Shown here piece after piece: positions 18,192-27,393 of a DNA stretch of 64,000 bases (positions are counted from its first letter, which is position 1; every line of letters starts with the position of its first letter). The translations under genes were made by a program, and so were the position numbers. The notes below the pieces were generated by a model that was not told the DNA's origin, made no database searches, and worked only from the letters and a program-made list of their open reading frames with translations. Origin of the DNA: Chloroflexota bacterium (GTDB taxonomy: Bacteria > Chloroflexota > Anaerolineae > B4-G1); the NCBI GenBank assembly GCA_024232355.1, contig JAAEPW010000097.1:1-64000 (forward strand), written 5' to 3'.

Positions 18192-21100
18192 TCATTCCGT
18201 GATAGCGAATACCCCCCCATCACTCCGGCCAAACACCTCCGGAAAGTACATCTCGTAGGCGTGGGTGGGGATGGCCCGGTACTCGCCGGGCAGACTGGCG
18301 CGGATGAGGTACGTGTATTCGTACGTGCCGCGTGGCAGGTAGGTGGCAAAGAGCACGGTCTTTTCATCCCGCATCTCGGTGTGGCTGAACCACCACCAAC
18401 CCCAACCGCCCCACGGATTATTCCGGTCGGTGCGGGATAAGTTGGGCCGCTCGCCGACAACGCTGGTCGTTTGCAGGCTCTGGTCGACGCCCTCGGCACC
18501 AGCGGGGAAGGGGTCCTCTACCACCACGTAATGCAGGTCGTTGGGCGCGATGATGGTCAGCTTGACCTGGATCACGTCGCCCACCTGCGCCTCGGTTATG
18601 GCCCGGCATTGTTCCTCCTCCGGGTCGCAGTCAGCCATCCGGTATTGGCGGCTGACGATGATGCCCCGGTTGAGGGCCGTGACCTCTTCCACTGGTTTAT
18701 AGTAGCGCAGGTACATGCTATAGTACAAACGGCCCGTGCCCTCGTCCTCCTCGGCGGGTGCCCAGCGCTCGATGACGACGCGGTTCGCCTCATCGCTCAG
18801 CAGCTCGGCGACCTCGATCTGGAGCTTGACCGTCTCCTTGATGTTTGCGCGATCCACGCTCCCCTCGCCCAGCTCGTCGCCGTTGACGACCACGTGCCAG
18901 TTGTACGCTCCCTCCAGTTCCTCAGTGGCGACCATCCAGTCGGTGAGACCAATGATGGCCCAGGCGGTCTCTTGCGTTGTTTCCCAATATCCATCTTTTC
19001 TGGCGACCATTAACCAGCGCACGGTGTTGGGGGCCAGGGCGTTGTCGGGGTCCAGCCGGGCCAGGGCTGCCAGCACGATGGAGGTGGAGCGGGTGTCGGT
19101 GTTCATCGCGTAATAGTCGACGCGCTCCTCCTCCCAGTGGGCGCCGGTGGCGCTGACGATGGCGTCGCCGGTGATGTCAGAGAGCAGGGTGTCCACGCGG
19201 GTGGCGTCCTTTGGTTCCAGCAGCCCCAGCGCCATCGCCAGATACGCCTTGCCAAAGGTGTCCAACACCTCGCGTTGGCCAAACAGGGTGACGGTGCGCC
19301 CCATGTCGCCCCGGTCGGCCTCGGCCAGCACGTACAGGACGAACGCCTGCCGGTTGGCCTGCCAGTGACGTTCCACGTCGCGGGGCCGGAGCAAGCTTTC
19401 CTCCAGGAAATCGCCCGCCAGTTCCATTACGTCCTCGTCCACCACGAACCCGGCCCGCTGCGCCTCGACCATCCCCAGCAGAACGTAGGCGGTGAGGAAG
19501 GGGTTCGACGCGTCAACAGTCCACCAGCCCCAGCCGCCGTCATAGTGTTGCTGGTTGTAGAGCCGTTGCTGACCGGTGCTGACCAGGTCCGGCAAGCGCT
19601 CCTCCAGGTCGGGCCGGTCGATGTCCAGTTCCTTGAACGCCCGGTAGGTGACGACGTTGGGCAAAAAGCGGCTGACGGTCTGCTCGACGCACTCGTAGGG
19701 ATAGTGCTCCAAATAGTCGAGCCCGTCCACCATGCCCGCCGCTAGCGACGGGTCCACGTGCACCGACAGCTCTCCCTGAGTGGGGTCGTAGCTGGGCGGC
19801 AGCACGACCGCCTCCAGCCGCTGACCGTCGGCGTCAAAATGACCGGCGGTCGCGACCACCTCTGGCGTGCTGTAGCGATAGACCGGCAGCACGATCTCAA
19901 CGGCGTCGGAGAACGATCCGTCATCCGACCGCGCACCATAGCGCAGCGTCACTGTCTCTGCATCCTTCACCTCCACCCGCCAAACGACCTTCTCCTTGCC
20001 CCCAGCCGCGATGCTCACCTGCACACTTGCAGACTCGCCAATTCGCAATCCCTCCGCCTCCAAAACGATCTCCACATCCAACGATTGACCAGTATTGTTG
20101 TGCACCACGGCGGCCAGTTCGGCCTCGTCGTTGACGACGAAAAAGCGCGGCGCGACGGGACGGATCAGCAAATCCTTGCTGCTGACAATGTCCACATCGA
20201 CCTGGCCCACCAGCGTCTCGGCGGTGACGCCGCGCGCGCCCATGCGCCAGGTGGTCAGGTTGTCGGGCAGTTCGACGCTGACAGTGGCGTGGCCGTCCTC
20301 GTCGGTGCGCAGGGTGGGGTTCCAGTAGGCAGTGTCTTCAAAGCGGCTGCGCACGGGGCCAAACTCGTCAAAGCCGCCGCCGCCACCCATCCCCTTGACC
20401 TCGGATGCGACCTGCTCGGCGACGCGGTCGCCAGAGACCGTGAGACCGTTGGCCGTATAGATGCCCAGCCCACGCTCGCGCCAAAAGTGGCCCACGATAT
20501 CCTCGCGCTGATCGGCCAGCGACAGCACCGACAGGTCGACCAGGCTGAGGGCCAGCTCGGCCTCGACCGGGTCTCCGGCACTGTCAGCGACGTCCACGTC
20601 GTAGAACACGGTATCGCCGGGCACGTAATGTTCATCGTCCGTTCGGTCGGGGGTCAGGGTGATGGTCAGCTCTTTTTCGGTGGTATCGATGGGCAGTTGG
20701 ACGTAGCCGACCTTAAAGGTGGGCAGCGGCGTGGTCTCGTCCACCCCCTTGGCGATGACGACCGAGACGAACACGTTGGGAATGAGGTCCTCGGTGATGG
20801 GGATTTCGATCTGCTCCGAGTTGGTCTCTAGCGTCTGCACCCAGTGGCGGTAGATGTGCCCCCGCTCGACGGTGATGAGCGCCTCGACCGGCCCCTGGAA
20901 CGGGTGCGGCACGAGGACGGTGGCCGTGTCGCCGACCTGGTACTGTTGTTTGTCGGGCACCAACTCGATGCGGTCGTTGTTCTCCTGCCGCCAACTGACG
21001 TACTCGCGCCCGCTGATCCACATGTACGTCGAGCTGCGAATCTCGTTCCCTTCGAGGTCGCGGCCGGTGGCGATCACTTTGTAGATGCCGCCTTTTTCGG

Positions 21101-24100
21101 GCGTAAAGCTGGCGATCCCCTCGCCGTCGGCGTCGGTGCCCGTCGAGGTGGTAAAGACCGGGGTATCCTCGACGCTGCTCTCCCAATAGTAGCGCCCATC
21201 CTCGGCTTGCTTGCGGACGCTGTACCAGTTGTGCTCGGCAAAGACGACAGTCAGGTCCGCGTGCGGGTAGGGCTCGCTGTCCCAACCGACGGTGATGACA
21301 TTGACGTCGTTCTCCTCGCCCGTCCGCCCGACGTAGCGCTCAGGCCGCAGGCCGATATAGTACAGCCCCTTGTGGACGATGGCCTCGGTCCGGTTGCTCA
21401 CCTGCTGGTTGTTGACGTCGGTGACGGACACCTCCAGCGTAAAGCGCTGGCTGGAGAGATACTCGGCGATGTCGGCCTCGACGCTGAACGTAAAGCGGCC
21501 CTCGGCATCGGTGATGCCGGTTCCCTCGTCGATCAGCTCGCCGTAGGAACTGTAGCGCTCGTCGCGCCGCCAGAGACGACTGTAATCCCGATCCCTAAAG
21601 CTCCAGCGTCCCTGGCCTTGGTAGCGGAAAAAGTGATCGGCGGAGAGGACGTGGTAGCGCACCTCGGCGTCGGCGACGGGGCCGCCAAAATAATAAGTGG
21701 TCAGGGCGGTAACGTTGATGTCCTCGCCATGGACGTACTCTGGCCTATCTAATGGACCGCTGCGGTCCACCTCCACCTCCACCTGGAATTCGGGCTTGCG
21801 GTACTCGGCCACCTGAAAGCTGGTGTAAAAGTACTCCGGGCGACCGCTGCGGTCGCCATCATAGTTGGCCGAGATCGAATAGTGGCCCAGCGCGGCATCC
21901 TCGCTCATGGTGAACGTGCCGTCCAGCGTGCCCATATCGCTCAGGGGCAGGTCGTCTTCATAGACGCGTGTGCCCTGCGAGTCCTCGATGAGGACGTGCA
22001 TTTCGTCGTCCCCGGTGGGCAGGGAATAGTGGGCATCGTCGTCGCCCCGCAGAATGCCCTTGAAATAGACCGTCTGACCGGGGCGGTAGATGGGGCGCTC
22101 GGTGAAAAAGTAGGCCGAGAAGGGGTCCTGGTAACGCTCCGTCGGCAGGCTGAAATTCCAGGGCGAGACACCGTCGTACCACTGGTTGACGGTCGCGCCA
22201 AAGTCCTGATCGGGATTGTCCGGATCCCCGATAAAGGCGAACACGGGTGTGTACATTTCCAGCGGACGGTGCTCTCTGCCCGTGAACACGCCGTCCTGAT
22301 CGGTACTTCCTTGGGCTAGGACGTTGCCCTCGTCGTCCGTTACCACGATGGGCAGGTTGGGCAGCACGTCACCCGAATTCAGGTCGGTGGCCCAGACCAA
22401 CGATTCGGTGGCGCTCGTCTTGAGGCTCAGGCTGTGCCGGGAGACGACCAACATGGCTCTCTGGCGCTCGTCTATCGCGCCTAGCTGTGCTTCGGGATAA
22501 ACGGCTTCCCAGTCGCTCCAGACCTCCAGGTAGTAGAGGCCCGGCGGCAGCGTGCCGGTTTCGTCACCGGCGAGGTTTGTACCATAGACGCGGCTTTGGT
22601 TCAACGGCGGGCTCACGTCCATCGTCCACTCGCGGACGAGGAACGCATCGTCGCCCCAGTAGCTGTCCCAATAGCTCCACCAATCGGCGCTATTGTTGCG
22701 CACAAAATCATTCATAGACATCCGGTAGAGGCCAAAGTTGATCTGGCTGACGTTGCGCGCGCTCACATAAGCCACAGTCTTTGTGTACGCGTTGTAGGTG
22801 CCGACGGGATGGGGTGCGTGCAAATAAAGCCAGGGATCGTAGGCACGGGTACTCCAGCGGATGGTGTTATCCTCGCCCAACGGTTGGCCGTAACGCCCCC
22901 GGACGTCGCCGCTGATGGTCACCGCATAGTCGGTGTTGGGCTCGATGGGGAAGGAGATGTCAAGTTGGGTGTTGCTGTCCCACCAGTAAGTGTAGACCTC
23001 GGTCTCAGAGACGGGCGGGCTGATGCTAAAGTTGCCGTTGATCGATTCGGGGTCCATCGGGCTGGAAAACTCAATCTCTAACCCGCCCCACGGATCGGCG
23101 TTCTGCTCGCCATCGGCAGGATCGCTGCGGACGATGGTGGGATACGCGATGGTGTTAAAAACCCACGAGCGCGGATAGAGCGTGCCAGCTTGACCTTTGG
23201 CCCCCTGGGTGTCGGCGGCGACCACTGCCCGGTACGTCTCGGCGAAATCGAGGGGTTGGTCGGGCGTAAAGCTCATCGTCTCCACGCCGACACGCTCCGG
23301 CCCCTGGCCCCGGCTCCGCGACCACTGGTACGGCTCGTAAGTGTGGCCGCCCGGCAGGACGAGGCCCTGATCGTGCCACTCAAAGGTGCCGGGGATGGCC
23401 TCACGGTTGCGCATATTTTGGAGTTCAAAGCCCGCCTCGGCGGACGCGTGGTCCATCGGTTGGTTAAAGGCGACGTGGATGGTCGGCTCGGTATCGACGT
23501 ATATGGTGTCGTTCTCCGGGATGGTAGCGACGACGGCCGGCATAAGGGTCGTAAACTCCCAGACGAAATCGTCGGCCAGCAAGCCGCCGGTGGTGTCGTC
23601 CAGCCCCGCTGCGACTCGCGCCTGGTAGGTGGTTGCTGGTTCAAAGCCCTCATCGGGAGTGAACGTATAGATCGAGGTGTTGAGCCATTGGCCCTCGCCG
23701 CGCACCGGCGGGACGAAAGTAAGGGGCTGCGGCAAATTGTCTTGATCTTCAATAGCGGTCAGGGGTACCACCGGACGGTTAAAGAGTACAGTTACGGCAG
23801 CGTCGCTGGCGATCTCGGTGCTGTCCTCGGCAGGTTGTACGGCGGTCACCTCTAGGAATCCGACGGTGCTAAAGTGGAACTGCACCTGGGTGTCCATCTT
23901 GAGGCCAGCCTCGCTGCGGGCCTGCTCCTTGAGGGCGATGGTGTACTCGGAGGCCCGGTCGAATCCCTTGCCGGACGGCGTGAACTGCACCATGCGCGGG
24001 CTGATCCACTCGAATTTCCCCGGCACGGCTGGCTCGATGGTAAAGGCATCCTCCACCGCGTCCGCGTCCATCGGCTGGTCAAAGACGAGCATCACCGGCG

Positions 24101-24314
24101 CGTCGAGGGCCAGTTCCTCACCCCGCGCGGGGGCGATCTGGATCACCTGCGGCGGCAGCGGCGGCAGTGGGGTGGGCGTGGGGGTTAGAGTTGGGGGTGT
24201 GGTGGGTGTGGTCGGCGGCGGTGGTGGTGGGCCGAACCGGCAGGCCAGGATCACTGAGCCGATGATGACTAGGATGGAGATCAAGGTAACAGCGTTTTGT
24301 TTGTAGGATTTCAT
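18192..24314 (-). CDS. Alpha-2-macroglobulin family lipoprotein with thioester motif
   Basis: This is the largest gene in the window (2040 residues). A signal segment ends in lipobox VILAC (Cys25), followed by a Pro/Thr-rich linker, then several bacterial Ig-like domains (VMLVFDQPMDADAVEDAF, VTVLFNRPVVPLTAIEDQ) and the MG-domain array. The thioester motif CVEQ is intact at about residues 1542-1545 within YPYECVEQTVSRFLPNV, so it can trap attacking proteases covalently. The GWGWWTVD segment of the thioester domain and a C-terminal receptor-like region follow. In Proteobacteria such proteins (YfhM type) guard the envelope and pair with PBP1C; here a PBP1C-type gene lies 8.5 kb away. AAAGGAG precedes ATG 24314. 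Confidence 0.93.
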   Translation of the reverse strand: MKSYKQNAVTLISILVIIGSVILACRFGPPPPPPTTPTTPPTLTPTPTPLPPLPPQVIQIAPARGEELALDAPVMLVFDQPMDADAVEDAFTIEPAVPGKFEWISPRMVQFTPSGKGFDRASEYTIALKEQARSEAGLKMDTQVQFHFSTVGFLEVTAVQPAEDSTEIASDAAVTVLFNRPVVPLTAIEDQDNLPQPLTFVPPVRGEGQWLNTSIYTFTPDEGFEPATTYQARVAAGLDDTTGGLLADDFVWEFTTLMPAVVATIPENDTIYVDTEPTIHVAFNQPMDHASAEAGFELQNMRNREAIPGTFEWHDQGLVLPGGHTYEPYQWSRSRGQGPERVGVETMSFTPDQPLDFAETYRAVVAADTQGAKGQAGTLYPRSWVFNTIAYPTIVRSDPADGEQNADPWGGLEIEFSSPMDPESINGNFSISPPVSETEVYTYWWDSNTQLDISFPIEPNTDYAVTISGDVRGRYGQPLGEDNTIRWSTRAYDPWLYLHAPHPVGTYNAYTKTVAYVSARNVSQINFGLYRMSMNDFVRNNSADWWSYWDSYWGDDAFLVREWTMDVSPPLNQSRVYGTNLAGDETGTLPPGLYYLEVWSDWEAVYPEAQLGAIDERQRAMLVVSRHSLSLKTSATESLVWATDLNSGDVLPNLPIVVTDDEGNVLAQGSTDQDGVFTGREHRPLEMYTPVFAFIGDPDNPDQDFGATVNQWYDGVSPWNFSLPTERYQDPFSAYFFTERPIYRPGQTVYFKGILRGDDDAHYSLPTGDDEMHVLIEDSQGTRVYEDDLPLSDMGTLDGTFTMSEDAALGHYSISANYDGDRSGRPEYFYTSFQVAEYRKPEFQVEVEVDRSGPLDRPEYVHGEDINVTALTTYYFGGPVADAEVRYHVLSADHFFRYQGQGRWSFRDRDYSRLWRRDERYSSYGELIDEGTGITDAEGRFTFSVEADIAEYLSSQRFTLEVSVTDVNNQQVSNRTEAIVHKGLYYIGLRPERYVGRTGEENDVNVITVGWDSEPYPHADLTVVFAEHNWYSVRKQAEDGRYYWESSVEDTPVFTTSTGTDADGEGIASFTPEKGGIYKVIATGRDLEGNEIRSSTYMWISGREYVSWRQENNDRIELVPDKQQYQVGDTATVLVPHPFQGPVEALITVERGHIYRHWVQTLETNSEQIEIPITEDLIPNVFVSVVIAKGVDETTPLPTFKVGYVQLPIDTTEKELTITLTPDRTDDEHYVPGDTVFYDVDVADSAGDPVEAELALSLVDLSVLSLADQREDIVGHFWRERGLGIYTANGLTVSGDRVAEQVASEVKGMGGGGGFDEFGPVRSRFEDTAYWNPTLRTDEDGHATVSVELPDNLTTWRMGARGVTAETLVGQVDVDIVSSKDLLIRPVAPRFFVVNDEAELAAVVHNNTGQSLDVEIVLEAEGLRIGESASVQVSIAAGGKEKVVWRVEVKDAETVTLRYGARSDDGSFSDAVEIVLPVYRYSTPEVVATAGHFDADGQRLEAVVLPPSYDPTQGELSVHVDPSLAAGMVDGLDYLEHYPYECVEQTVSRFLPNVVTYRAFKELDIDRPDLEERLPDLVSTGQQRLYNQQHYDGGWGWWTVDASNPFLTAYVLLGMVEAQRAGFVVDEDVMELAGDFLEESLLRPRDVERHWQANRQAFVLYVLAEADRGDMGRTVTLFGQREVLDTFGKAYLAMALGLLEPKDATRVDTLLSDITGDAIVSATGAHWEEERVDYYAMNTDTRSTSIVLAALARLDPDNALAPNTVRWLMVARKDGYWETTQETAWAIIGLTDWMVATEELEGAYNWHVVVNGDELGEGSVDRANIKETVKLQIEVAELLSDEANRVVIERWAPAEEDEGTGRLYYSMYLRYYKPVEEVTALNRGIIVSRQYRMADCDPEEEQCRAITEAQVGDVIQVKLTIIAPNDLHYVVVEDPFPAGAEGVDQSLQTTSVVGERPNLSRTDRNNPWGGWGWWWFSHTEMRDEKTVLFATYLPRGTYEYTYLIRASLPGEYRAIPTHAYEMYFPEVFGRSDGGVFAITE

Positions 24315-24444
24315 TTCACATCTCCTTTAACTTGTTTCAAAACCTTTTCGGGACGCAGATGAACATGATCTTTCTGTGGTTGTCTGAATCTGTGTTTTAT
24401 TCCTTGCGAGTTGCTTCTTAACTTACTCCATTTCTGCCGCTCTG

Positions 24445-25035
24445 TCACAATACTCGGCACACAGATGCAATCTTGTCTGCAACTGGGAGAAGAAGAGAAA
24501 AACTATCTCTAGGTAGATTGAAGCGATTGCAAATTTCAAGTGCTCCAGTGATGTTGTGAGCAGTCCTGAGAGGAAAAATTACTTCGAGTCGCGTTTCAGG
24601 CAGATTAGGAGATTCAAAAATGAATCTATCAATAAATTGAAAAGGTGGTATGGATTCTGTCTGCATATCGACTGGCAATATGCTATAGAAAAACCCCATA
24701 ATTGGACTGTCACCCATAACACAGACTGCCTTGCGATTGATGGCTTTAGCAATTAGGCTACCACTTGACAATGAAAGCCTATAACCACGCTCAATCATTC
24801 GCTGACCAGCTTCGCCCGTTCCAGCTCTGAGAACCACCCATTCTTGTGCTGAATCGATTAGATACAAACCCACAAAGTAGAGCTCAAACTCTCTAACTAT
24901 CATATCGACAGATTGTTGCAAAAGTTGTTCAAGGCTAATGGAAGTTGTAGCTAGGTGTTCCAATTGGCTTATTACTTGCGCACATTTAGTCTTTCGATTC
25001 TCTAAACCACTTGACCAGAAACGTCGTGCCTTCAT
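24445..25035 (-). CDS. GAF-domain sensory protein
   Basis: ATG 25035 is taken as start since AGAGAGG lies just upstream; the frame is open further but that part overlaps the methyltransferase gene. The 196-residue product has a short helical N-terminus (ISQLEHLATTSISLEQLLQQ) and a single GAF fold of about 150 residues, with VREFELYFVGLYLIDSAQ and FPLRTAHNITGALEICNR as typical strands. GAF domains bind small ligands, haem or bilins. No kinase or DNA-binding output is attached, so it must act on a partner. It lies 40 bases downstream of the methyltransferase gene, probably in one transcript. No chromophore-binding Cys could be assigned. Confidence 0.75.
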   Translation of the reverse strand: MKARRFWSSGLENRKTKCAQVISQLEHLATTSISLEQLLQQSVDMIVREFELYFVGLYLIDSAQEWVVLRAGTGEAGQRMIERGYRLSLSSGSLIAKAINRKAVCVMGDSPIMGFFYSILPVDMQTESIPPFQFIDRFIFESPNLPETRLEVIFPLRTAHNITGALEICNRFNLPRDSFSLLLPVADKIASVCRVL

Positions 25036-25075
25036 CAGAAACCTCTCTTTTTCGCAGCGATGTGGCTCGCATTGA

Positions 25076-25870
25076 TCAAGCCGATCGCCCCCTCTCCACC
25101 AAATACATAAAGCGGACGATCGCCTCCCTCTCGGCGCTCTCTTTGAAGAAACGATTCTCGCCCGCGCGCGCATTATACAAAAACTCGTTCCCCTCCGCCA
25201 CCAATGCCTCTTTTAATTCTTCCCCTACGCAATAGTTCTCTATCCCGTGCGCCCGCACCTCTGCTGTGAAATCGTGCCACGTGTACGAAAACTCCAACTG
25301 GTCCAAAGCCTGTGCCAGCAGTGTGTTGTCGGGCAGCAGAATCTCATCGGGATCCTCTTCGTCTTTCACCTGGAAAACCGATATCACCATCTGGCCCGTA
25401 TCGTTCAGCCGTTCGCCGAACCTCTTTAACGCCTCGGCAAAATCGCCCAAAAAGTAGATCGAGTCGATGAGGATGATATAGTCGTAACCGGTTCCCGGAA
25501 TCTCCTCCTGGGTCAGATCGACGCGCTCAAATTGCAGACTGTCTGATTTGTCTGCCGTTCTCTGCCGCGCTTGTTCAATCGCCACGTCGGAGAAATCGAG
25601 CCCCAGTATCGTGGCACCCGTCCGGTCGTGGATGTACTCGGTGATGTAGCCATTCGAACAGCCGATTTCCAGAATCTTGCTACCCGGCTTGATCAGAGAG
25701 ACGAGCAGATCCAGCTCTCGCATGTGCATCAAGCCGTGCTGGTACAGGTCCTTGCCATAAACCTTTTCGCAGAACAGAGAGTGCGCCTTGCTAGACGCCG
25801 CTCGCCTGAAATATTCATTGTACCACTCGCGGGAGAACATTTCCATCTGATCGGGGTTGTCGGGATTCAT
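25076..25870 (-). CDS. Class I SAM-dependent methyltransferase
   Basis: The 264-residue protein has the class I Rossmann methyltransferase pattern: motif I ILEIGCSNGYITEYI (about 71-85), the acidic end of strand 2 in ILGLDFSDVAIEQARQR, and YDYIILIDSIYFLGDF as post-II/motif III. It transfers a methyl group from S-adenosylmethionine to an unidentified small molecule. The N-terminus (FSREWYNEYFRRAASSKAHS) resembles small-molecule methyltransferases of the Methyltransf_11/25 type rather than rRNA enzymes. Start ATG 25870 has GAGGAGC about five bases upstream. A GAF protein gene follows. The substrate cannot be told from context. Confidence 0.85.
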   Translation of the reverse strand: MNPDNPDQMEMFSREWYNEYFRRAASSKAHSLFCEKVYGKDLYQHGLMHMRELDLLVSLIKPGSKILEIGCSNGYITEYIHDRTGATILGLDFSDVAIEQARQRTADKSDSLQFERVDLTQEEIPGTGYDYIILIDSIYFLGDFAEALKRFGERLNDTGQMVISVFQVKDEEDPDEILLPDNTLLAQALDQLEFSYTWHDFTAEVRAHGIENYCVGEELKEALVAEGNEFLYNARAGENRFFKESAEREAIVRFMYLVERGRSA

Positions 25871-25899
25871 CGTAACTGCTCCTCGTTTGGGATCGCTTA

Positions 25900-26058
25900 C
25901 TATTGGACACTTGCCAAGTCTAGGTTTACACAGAGTTTTTAGAGAACCTAATCAGTGTCAAGTAACGCTTGTCAAATTACCCAATTTTCAATATCTTTGT
26001 GAATCTCTGTGACTCCTTTGTGCTCTTTGTGTAACTGTTTTTGCAAAGTGTCCGGTAG
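25900..26058. repeat. Intergenic element with degenerate 16-bp terminal inverted repeats
   Basis: The left end CTATTGGACACTTGCC (25900-25915) and right end GCAAAGTGTCCGGTAG (26043-26058) share the GGACACTT core and match the ends of the element at 37162-37295. The interior (GTGAATCTCTGTGACTCC, TTTGTGCTCTTTGTG) carries the low-complexity words seen in dispersed repeats of related genomes. The element is 159 bases and non-coding. Confidence 0.55.
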
Positions 26059-26068
26059 TGAATTCCAC

Positions 26069-26111
26069 ATGACACGAATGCTCTTGTTAAATTTACCAGA
26101 ATTCGTGTCAT
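26069..26111. repeat. Perfect 11-bp inverted repeat (possible hairpin)
   Basis: ATGACACGAAT (26069-26079) and ATTCGTGTCAT (26101-26111) form a perfect stem with a 21-base loop. It lies about 45 bases downstream of the minus-strand DUF5685 gene stop. No clear T-run follows, so it may be repeat-derived rather than a terminator. Confidence 0.5.
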
Positions 26112-26155
26112 TTGTCCATTCGTGGGATTCGTGATCCAGAATTGGATCCGAGTGT

Positions 26156-27376
26156 TCAGTCGCAACAACTACCGCAAGCTTCACAACAGTCGCAGCAGCC
26201 GCCATCGCAGTCACCACAGACCTCACAACAGTCGCAACAATCGGCATCGCAACTGCCGCAGACGTCGCAGCAGTCGCAGCCGTCAGCATCGCAATTGCCA
26301 CAGTCGCAGCAGTCGCAACTGTCGCCGTCGCAACTATCACAATAGCTGCAGCAACTGCAGCACTCGCAGCAACAGTCGCAGCTTGCGGGATCGCTCAGAC
26401 AGTCACAACAATGCCACCAAGGGCTGGGTTTTCTAGGGCGGCGTTTGTGCCTTTGAGCGAGTGAATGATTACTTTCAAGAGGAACCTCTGTATTTGATGC
26501 GTGGCAGTTGCATGACAATCCCCTGCAAGCCTGAAGGGTTTTATATCCCTTTTGCTTTAATTGTTGGGCGAGCAATGTGTGGAGCAAATCCGGCTGAATC
26601 AAGTCCAACTGATCCAAGCACTCGTTCAACTTGTGATAGGCTTGCCGAAATATCCTAACCGCTTGTTGTTGCCACTCGTCTCCTGAGAAGGATGCCGCCA
26701 GCGCGTTGAATCTGCCTGACTCTAGATCAGCCTCGTAATCCCGATAGCTGTCCAAGAGGACCATGATACGGCCAAACATACGGCCCATTTCGCGTAGGAT
26801 GTCTGCGTTTTGGGGGCGATTCGCGATAACGGCAGTGTGTCCAAAAGCCGCGCCCACGGCGATTTCTGTAGGTCTAGCGTAAGAGAAAAAATCTTGTCCG
26901 GGTTGAGCTTCTACCTCGGCCTGACGACGGATTTGGTTGGTGATAATGTCGGCGTCGAAACCAAAAGCCCCGGTTGCCTTTTGGGCCGCCCGCATCCACC
27001 GGTCAGAGATACCCGCAGCGACCCATCGTATGTGCCGCCAACCGGTTTCGGCGTCATGGACGTGATCTTGGATCTTGGTCGAGGCCATCATCAGGGCCAT
27101 AGACGCGGCGTACCGCACGCCTGGGTTGGCGGCGGCGGGCACCGTCATCTTGAAAGAATTGCGGAGCGGACAATAACTAGTGCGTTGGGTTTGGGGCTGG
27201 GGTGTTTGGGCATCGCATAGGACGGACAGCAAGGCGGCGTCGTAATTGGTGGCCGTGCGGCAGGCGTGGCCGTGGTGATGTTTCAGGCCCAGGCACACGC
27301 CGCAGACGTGCCCCATCCATTGCTGTCTTTGGCCCGGTTCCATTGTGCAGCTAGCGCTTTTGAGTACACCGAACAT
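26156..27376 (-). CDS. DUF5685 family protein with an extremely Cys/Asp-rich C-terminal tail
   Basis: The first ~290 residues follow the DUF5685 pattern: MFGVLKSAS at the start, a CGVC motif (Cys25, Cys28) before LGLKHHHGHACRTATNYDAA, and helical regions with KIQDHVHDAETGWRH and FGRIMVLLDSYRDYEADL. The molecular function of this family is unknown to me. After a basic Arg/Lys linker (HKRRPRKPSPWWH) the last 87 residues contain about 36 cysteines in a repeating CDCC/CGxCD pattern with many aspartates and no aromatic core. Such a tail should bind metal ions strongly, like a metallothionein. The gene follows a multi-PAS histidine kinase by 17 bases, so they are probably one operon. Repetitive DNA on the other strand gives a false Gln/Ser-rich frame. 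Confidence 0.82.
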   Translation of the reverse strand: MFGVLKSASCTMEPGQRQQWMGHVCGVCLGLKHHHGHACRTATNYDAALLSVLCDAQTPQPQTQRTSYCPLRNSFKMTVPAAANPGVRYAASMALMMASTKIQDHVHDAETGWRHIRWVAAGISDRWMRAAQKATGAFGFDADIITNQIRRQAEVEAQPGQDFFSYARPTEIAVGAAFGHTAVIANRPQNADILREMGRMFGRIMVLLDSYRDYEADLESGRFNALAASFSGDEWQQQAVRIFRQAYHKLNECLDQLDLIQPDLLHTLLAQQLKQKGYKTLQACRGLSCNCHASNTEVPLESNHSLAQRHKRRPRKPSPWWHCCDCLSDPASCDCCCECCSCCSYCDSCDGDSCDCCDCGNCDADGCDCCDVCGSCDADCCDCCEVCGDCDGGCCDCCEACGSCCD

Positions 27377-27393
27377 TGATCTTGATCCTTATT

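Noticed and set aside
19758..20831. 357-codon plus-strand frame inside the alpha-2-macroglobulin gene
   Set aside because: Antisense shadow of a continuous 2040-residue protein.
26112..26345. Gln/Ser-rich plus-strand frame resembling a prion-like repeat
   Set aside because: It is the complement of the Cys/Asp-coding repeat of the DUF5685 tail; no start signal.
26156..26425. Short-period DNA repeats considered as a CRISPR array or VNTR
   Set aside because: Period and spacing follow codons for Cys/Asp/Gly; there are no unique spacers of constant length.
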